DNA from: Komagataeibacter sucrofermentans DSM 15973 | Lineage (GTDB): Bacteria; Pseudomonadota; Alphaproteobacteria; Acetobacterales; Acetobacteraceae | Length of the DNA: 64,000 bases | Assembly (NCBI RefSeq): GCF_040581405.1 | Contig: NZ_CP137157.1 | Span: 2,375,001-2,439,000, forward strand | Direction of reading: 5' to 3' | Shown here: positions 59,306 through 64,000 of the stretch, in pieces | Layout of the letters: every line of letters begins with the position of its first letter | How positions within the stretch are numbered: the first letter of the stretch is position 1 | Made by a program: the position numbers and the translations under genes | Notes under the pieces: generated by a model | Database searches by the model: none | Told to the model about the DNA's origin: nothing | The model's input: only the letters and a program-made list of their open reading frames with translations

Positions 59306-60204
59306 CCGTGCAGGCCCTGATCGGGGTGCGCGGGCAGGGGCATGGCGCCGCCGGTTGCAGGCAGGGGCACGCGGCCCGGCGCATCGGGCGGCACCACGCT
59401 GTCCTCATAATCGAACACGCGCAGCATATCGACATGATCGAGGTCGGCGGCAGGCACCACCACCGGCTGGCCGGGGCGCAGGTAATGCACATGCCCCACC
59501 GGCAGGCCGGCGGGCAGGCTCTCGATCTCGCCATTGGTCACGACACGCTCGCCCTCGATCGGCACATTGTCCTGCGGGTAAAAGATGATGCGCGGCAGGG
59601 CTGAACTGTCACCCGCCATGATGGCCGCCGCATGGCTTGATTCCAGCGTGACCGGCAGGCGGCTTGACGAATCGGTAATGAGCAGCACGCGCGCCGAGCG
59701 CCGCCCCACCTCGGTCACGCGCCCGACCAGCCCCGCGCCATCAAGGGCGATGCCGCCCTTGCGCACCGCCGTATCGGGGTTCAGCGCCAGCAGCACCGCG
59801 CGTGCATACAGCCCGCTGGTATCACGCACCACCCGCCCGCTGACGAAGGTGGGCGCGTTATCGGGAATCCAGTGCAGGTTGGCCTTCAGCGTCGCGTTTT
59901 CATCAGCCAGTGCGGCGGCCACGTCGTACCAGTGGCGCAGCGACACGTTCTCTGCGCGCAGGCGGATGTTCTCGGCCTCGAGGTTGCGGATATCCTGCAG
60001 GTTCCCCGACACCCAGCGCAGCTTTTCCTGCGGCCAGGCCACCAGCCCATAGGCGGGGGCGAGCAGGTCGGCGGTGTTCATGCGCAGTTTTTCGATCAGG
60101 CCACGATCGGCCTTGCCAAGCAGGATGACGCCACAGGCCACGAGAATGAGGGCGGGCAGCACAAGCTTGCCCAATGCCTGGCGGAACTGGATGGAGACAG
60201 GCAT
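59302..60204 (-). CDS. mreC: Rod-shape determining protein MreC
   Basis: Bitopic inner-membrane protein with a single N-terminal helix (VLPALILVACGVILLG), a coiled coil (NLEAENIRLRAENVSLRHW) and a beta-rich periplasmic domain (GLVGRVTEVGRRSARVLLITDSSSRLPV). It bridges MreB and the penicillin-binding proteins. About 300 residues. ATG 60204 and GTG 60207 share the GGGAAG site, so the start is uncertain by one codon. mreD follows with a 4-base overlap; 141 bases separate mreC from mreB upstream. Confidence 0.94.
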   Translation of the reverse strand: MPVSIQFRQALGKLVLPALILVACGVILLGKADRGLIEKLRMNTADLLAPAYGLVAWPQEKLRWVSGNLQDIRNLEAENIRLRAENVSLRHWYDVAAALADENATLKANLHWIPDNAPTFVSGRVVRDTSGLYARAVLLALNPDTAVRKGGIALDGAGLVGRVTEVGRRSARVLLITDSSSRLPVTLESSHAAAIMAGDSSALPRIIFYPQDNVPIEGERVVTNGEIESLPAGLPVGHVHYLRPGQPVVVPAADLDHVDMLRVFDYEDSVVPPDAPGRVPLPATGGAMPLPAHPDQGLHG

Positions 60205-60345
60205 CACGCACGCTTCCCACGCGCAGCACCTGCTGCGCCGTGCCGGTCGGATCGTTCACTTCTGCCTGGTCGCCGGACCTGCATCGTCCTGCGTCTCCCC
60301 CCTCGGCACGCCGCCCTGCCTTGCGCCGTGGGCGGCGGCCGTACG

Positions 60346-61704
<1,359 letters not shown>

Positions 61705-62265
61705 ATGAAGACTTCATCGCCCCGCATGACCCCTCGCCCGGCGCTGCTGCTTGCGGCGACACTGTGCCTCGGCCTTGGCGCATGCGAGGACACGCGCGAC
61801 CCCGGCCAGCGCGCCATTGGCGGCGGGCTGCTTGGCGCGGGCGGCGGCGCGCTGATCGGCGGGCTGGCGGGCGGCGGGCAGGGCGCCGCGATTGGCGCGC
61901 TGGCGGGTGCTGCGGGGGGCGCTGCCATCGGCGCCGCCACCACGCCGCGCAACCGCCCGCGTGGCGAGGCCCCATCCACCGTGTGCGCGGGGGGCCGCGT
62001 ACTGCCGCCGGGCTATGGGCCGCAGAGCTGCCCCGAGGCCCAGCGCGGAGGTTATGGCTACGGTAGCCAGCGCGGCTACGCCACCCCCAGCTACCCCCGG
62101 CAGGGCGGGTATGGTCAAGGCGGGTATGGCCAGAGCGGATACAGCCAGGGGGGATATGACCAGAGCGGCTATTACGGCCAGCAGCAGGGTGGCTATGCCC
62201 AGCCCTATGGCTACGGGCAGGAAGGCGGCGACGCGCAGGGTTACGAAGGCGAAGGCGGCTACTGA
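61705..62265 (+). CDS. Glycine-zipper lipoprotein with Gly/Tyr/Gln-rich tail
   Basis: A 186-residue envelope protein. Signal and lipobox: PALLLAATLCLGLGAC, modified Cys near 27. Residues about 38-78 are a glycine zipper (AIGGGLLGAGGGALIGGLAG and on), typical of OmpA-like/SlyB-type membrane-embedded repeats. The C-terminal about 75 residues are repeats of GGYGQ/SGYSQ with YGQQQ, low-complexity and prion-like in composition. The ATG at 61705 sits 14 bases after a GGAG. I know no specific function; an outer-membrane or surface role is likely. Confidence 0.8.
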   Translation: MKTSSPRMTPRPALLLAATLCLGLGACEDTRDPGQRAIGGGLLGAGGGALIGGLAGGGQGAAIGALAGAAGGAAIGAATTPRNRPRGEAPSTVCAGGRVLPPGYGPQSCPEAQRGGYGYGSQRGYATPSYPRQGGYGQGGYGQSGYSQGGYDQSGYYGQQQGGYAQPYGYGQEGGDAQGYEGEGGY

Positions 62266-62277
62266 AAGCCCCATGAC

Positions 62278-62315
62278 ACACCGCCCCGCCGTGACAGGAC
62301 ACGGCAGGGCGGTGT
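62278..62315 (+). terminator. Hairpin after the glycine-zipper gene
   Basis: Arms ACACCGCCC and GGGCGGTGT (62278-62286 with 62307-62315) enclose GCCGTG/CACGGC with a six-base loop; one mismatch. No T run follows, so its terminator role is uncertain. Confidence 0.5.
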
Positions 62316-62346
62316 GGCAGTATCAGCGATCTGCGACGAATGTTTC

Positions 62347-62420
62347 CGGGCGCGACTTTTCTTTAAAAAAGCCGCGCCTTTCGAAGCTTTTTGAAAAAAG
62401 CTTCACCAACAACTGTTCTT
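62347..62420. repeat. Intergenic two-hairpin repeat, copy 9 (variant)
   Basis: Hairpin 1 varies as GCGCGACTTTTC TTTAAAAAAGCCGCGC; hairpin 2 is CGAAGCTTTTTGAAAAAAGCTTC, right arm ACCAACAACT. It lies between convergent genes and ends just before the leuA stop. Confidence 0.75.
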
Positions 62421-62423
62421 CAC

Positions 62424-63998
62424 TCAGGCTTCGAGCGCGGCAGGCTCGGCCCGGTCACGCTTGACCAGCAGCTTGTTGAGCGCATGCACGTAGGCGCGCA
62501 CGGCCGAGACCAGCGTATCGGCATCAGCGCCCTGGCCATCGACCAGCTTGCCATCTTCCTCCAGCCGCACGGAGGTGCGGGCCTGCGCATCGCTGCCCTC
62601 GGTCACGGCGCCGACGGAATACAGTTGCAGCGTCGCATCATGCGGCACGATGGCACGGATGGCATTGAACGCGGCATCGACCGGTCCCTGCCCTTCCGCA
62701 TGGCCTTCGCGGCGCGCGCCATCGACTTCCAGCACCAGATCGGCGGTGGCGGGGCGGCGCGAGCCTGCGGTTACATCGAGCGAGATGAAGCGGATGCGGG
62801 CATGGTCGCGCACTTCATCATCAACCAGTGCGACCAGATCCTCGTCGTAGATGACCTTCTTGCGGTCGGCCAGATCCTTGAAGCGCGAGAACGCCTCGTT
62901 GAACTGCTCTTCTTCCAGCTTGTCGTAGCCCATCGCCTTGAGCTTGTCGCGGAAGGCCGCGCGCCCCGAATGCTTGCCCAGCACCAGCGAGGAACGGGTC
63001 CAGCCCACGCTTTCCGGCGTCATGATCTCGTAGGTGGCGGCGTTCTTCAGGATGCCATCCTGATGGATGCCGCTTTCATGCGCAAATGCGTTACGGCCCA
63101 CGATGGCCTTGTTGGGCTGCACGTCAAAGCCCGTGATGGTGGCCAGCATGCGCGAGGTGCGCAGCAGGCGCTCGGTGTGGATGCCGGTCGTAAAGGGCAG
63201 CACGTCATGGCGCGTGCGCAGCACCATGATGATTTCCTCCAGCGCCGCATTGCCCGCGCGCTCGCCAATACCGTTGATGGTGCATTCCACCTGCCGCGCG
63301 CCAGCCTTCAGCGCCGCGATGGTGTTGGCAACCCCCAGGCCCAGGTCATTATGGTTGTGGGTGGAGAAGATGACGCCATCAGCCCCCGGCACGCGGGCGC
63401 GCAGGTCAGCGAAGATGCGGGCCATGTCCTCGGGCGTGGAATAGCCCACCGTGTCGGGGATGTTGATGGTGGTCGCACCCGCGCGGATGGCGGTCTCGAC
63501 ACAGCGGCACAGGAAGTCGGGCTCGGTGCGCGAGCCATCCTCGGCGGACCATTCCACATCATCGGTGAACTGGCGGGCGGCGCGGTTGCCCGCCTCGATC
63601 ACTTCCAGCACCGTTTCGGGCTCCATGCGCAGCTTGTACTTCATGTGCAGCGGCGAGGTGGAGATGAAGTTGTGGATGCGCCCGCGCTTTGCTGGCTTGA
63701 TCGCCTCGCCCGCGCTGGCAATGTCGTTCTTGCCGCCGCTGCGTGCGAGCGCGCACACCACGGTGTTCTTCACCTTCTGGGCAATCTGGTGAACGCTGTC
63801 GAAATCACCCCTGGAGGCCACGGGAAAGCCCGCCTCCATCACGTCCACGCCCAGTTCCTCAAGCGCTTCGGCCATGCGCAGCTTCTCGGCGAGGTTCATG
63901 GAAAAACCGGGCGACTGCTCGCCATCACGCAGCGTTGTATCGAAAATGATGACGCGGTTGGCGTCGATGCGGCCAAAGGAGGGATGGTCGATGCTCAT
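62424..63998 (-). CDS. leuA: 2-isopropylmalate synthase
   Basis: Condenses acetyl-CoA and 2-ketoisovalerate in the first step of leucine synthesis. 524 residues. DRE-TIM family marks: IFDTTLRDGEQSPGFSM near residue 20, the metal site HNHNDLGLGVAN, and GIGERAGNAALEE. The regulatory C-terminal domain (LVLEVDGARREGHAEGQGPVDAAF) binds leucine for feedback control. The ATG lies two bases from the window edge, so the start cannot be checked against upstream sites. Confidence 0.95.
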   Translation of the reverse strand: MSIDHPSFGRIDANRVIIFDTTLRDGEQSPGFSMNLAEKLRMAEALEELGVDVMEAGFPVASRGDFDSVHQIAQKVKNTVVCALARSGGKNDIASAGEAIKPAKRGRIHNFISTSPLHMKYKLRMEPETVLEVIEAGNRAARQFTDDVEWSAEDGSRTEPDFLCRCVETAIRAGATTINIPDTVGYSTPEDMARIFADLRARVPGADGVIFSTHNHNDLGLGVANTIAALKAGARQVECTINGIGERAGNAALEEIIMVLRTRHDVLPFTTGIHTERLLRTSRMLATITGFDVQPNKAIVGRNAFAHESGIHQDGILKNAATYEIMTPESVGWTRSSLVLGKHSGRAAFRDKLKAMGYDKLEEEQFNEAFSRFKDLADRKKVIYDEDLVALVDDEVRDHARIRFISLDVTAGSRRPATADLVLEVDGARREGHAEGQGPVDAAFNAIRAIVPHDATLQLYSVGAVTEGSDAQARTSVRLEEDGKLVDGQGADADTLVSAVRAYVHALNKLLVKRDRAEPAALEA

Positions 63999-64000
63999 GG

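Overview
The window reads as chromosomal DNA from a high-GC alphaproteobacterium, most likely an acetic acid bacterium of the Acetobacteraceae (Komagataeibacter/Gluconacetobacter-like). That placement is inferred from gene content: C4-pathway 5-aminolevulinate synthase, Entner-Doudoroff genes edd-eda, OprB-type sugar porin, alpha-type UvrA and GyrA, an N-terminally extended PBP2/RodA/Mre cluster, and a dense family of intergenic hairpin repeats. About 55 protein genes and one tRNA are supported. Nearly everything is housekeeping; the accessory material is confined to two low-GC patches, about 22.7-26.0 kb and 49.7-51.0 kb.

Layout. 0-10.7 kb: end of an aldA-type aldehyde dehydrogenase, pantothenate kinase, glycerate kinase, recA with a LexA-like site inside its promoter spacer, a degenerate gamma-glutamyltransferase-like lipoprotein, a DsbA-fold thiol protein, hemA and a small lipoprotein. 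10.8-15.0 kb: a transketolase-like gene that has lost the recognised thiamine-diphosphate and catalytic residues, followed by gap and pgk in one transcription unit. 15.1-19.4 kb: LysE exporter, a secreted small protein plus a large outer-membrane barrel protein, a methyltransferase and glyoxalase I. 19.5-22.6 kb: dapF-mtaB-ftsY. 22.7-27.2 kb: OprB porin, a class C beta-lactamase of atypical composition and a zinc alcohol dehydrogenase. 27.4-30.2 kb: an iron-complex ABC transporter operon. 30.4-35.3 kb: the glycine cleavage genes gcvT-gcvH-gcvP behind a promoter, a tandem glycine riboswitch and an unannotated-looking 46-residue leader ORF whose stop overlaps the gcvT start. 35.3-37.2 kb: a small monooxygenase-fold protein, then speE and speD (spermidine synthesis). 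37.3-45.4 kb: uvrA divergent from ssb, then gyrA-coaD, a cyclophilin and tRNA-Lys(UUU). 45.9-48.4 kb: edd-eda. 48.5-51.0 kb: alkB flanked by small genes of uncertain function that look like an orphan immunity-type cluster, one of them a frameshifted, internally deleted duplicate of its neighbour. 51.1-55.1 kb: a DUF2076 protein and glyQ-glyS. 55.2-61.4 kb: mreB, mreC, mreD, mrdA, rodA and a DUF3293 gene, the rod-shape/elongasome cluster. 61.7-64.0 kb: a glycine-zipper lipoprotein with a Gly/Tyr/Gln-rich tail and leuA.

Together the genes support lower glycolysis and Entner-Doudoroff sugar breakdown, one-carbon flux from glycine, DNA repair (RecA, UvrA, AlkB), lateral cell-wall growth and outer-membrane uptake. 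Nine copies of a two-hairpin repeat with complementary outer arms sit between genes, mostly right after stop codons. The most unusual observations are the pseudoenzyme-like transketolase in the gap-pgk unit, the riboswitch-coupled leader ORF, the repeat family and the decaying duplicate in the small-gene island. All homology statements are by eye; no database search was run.
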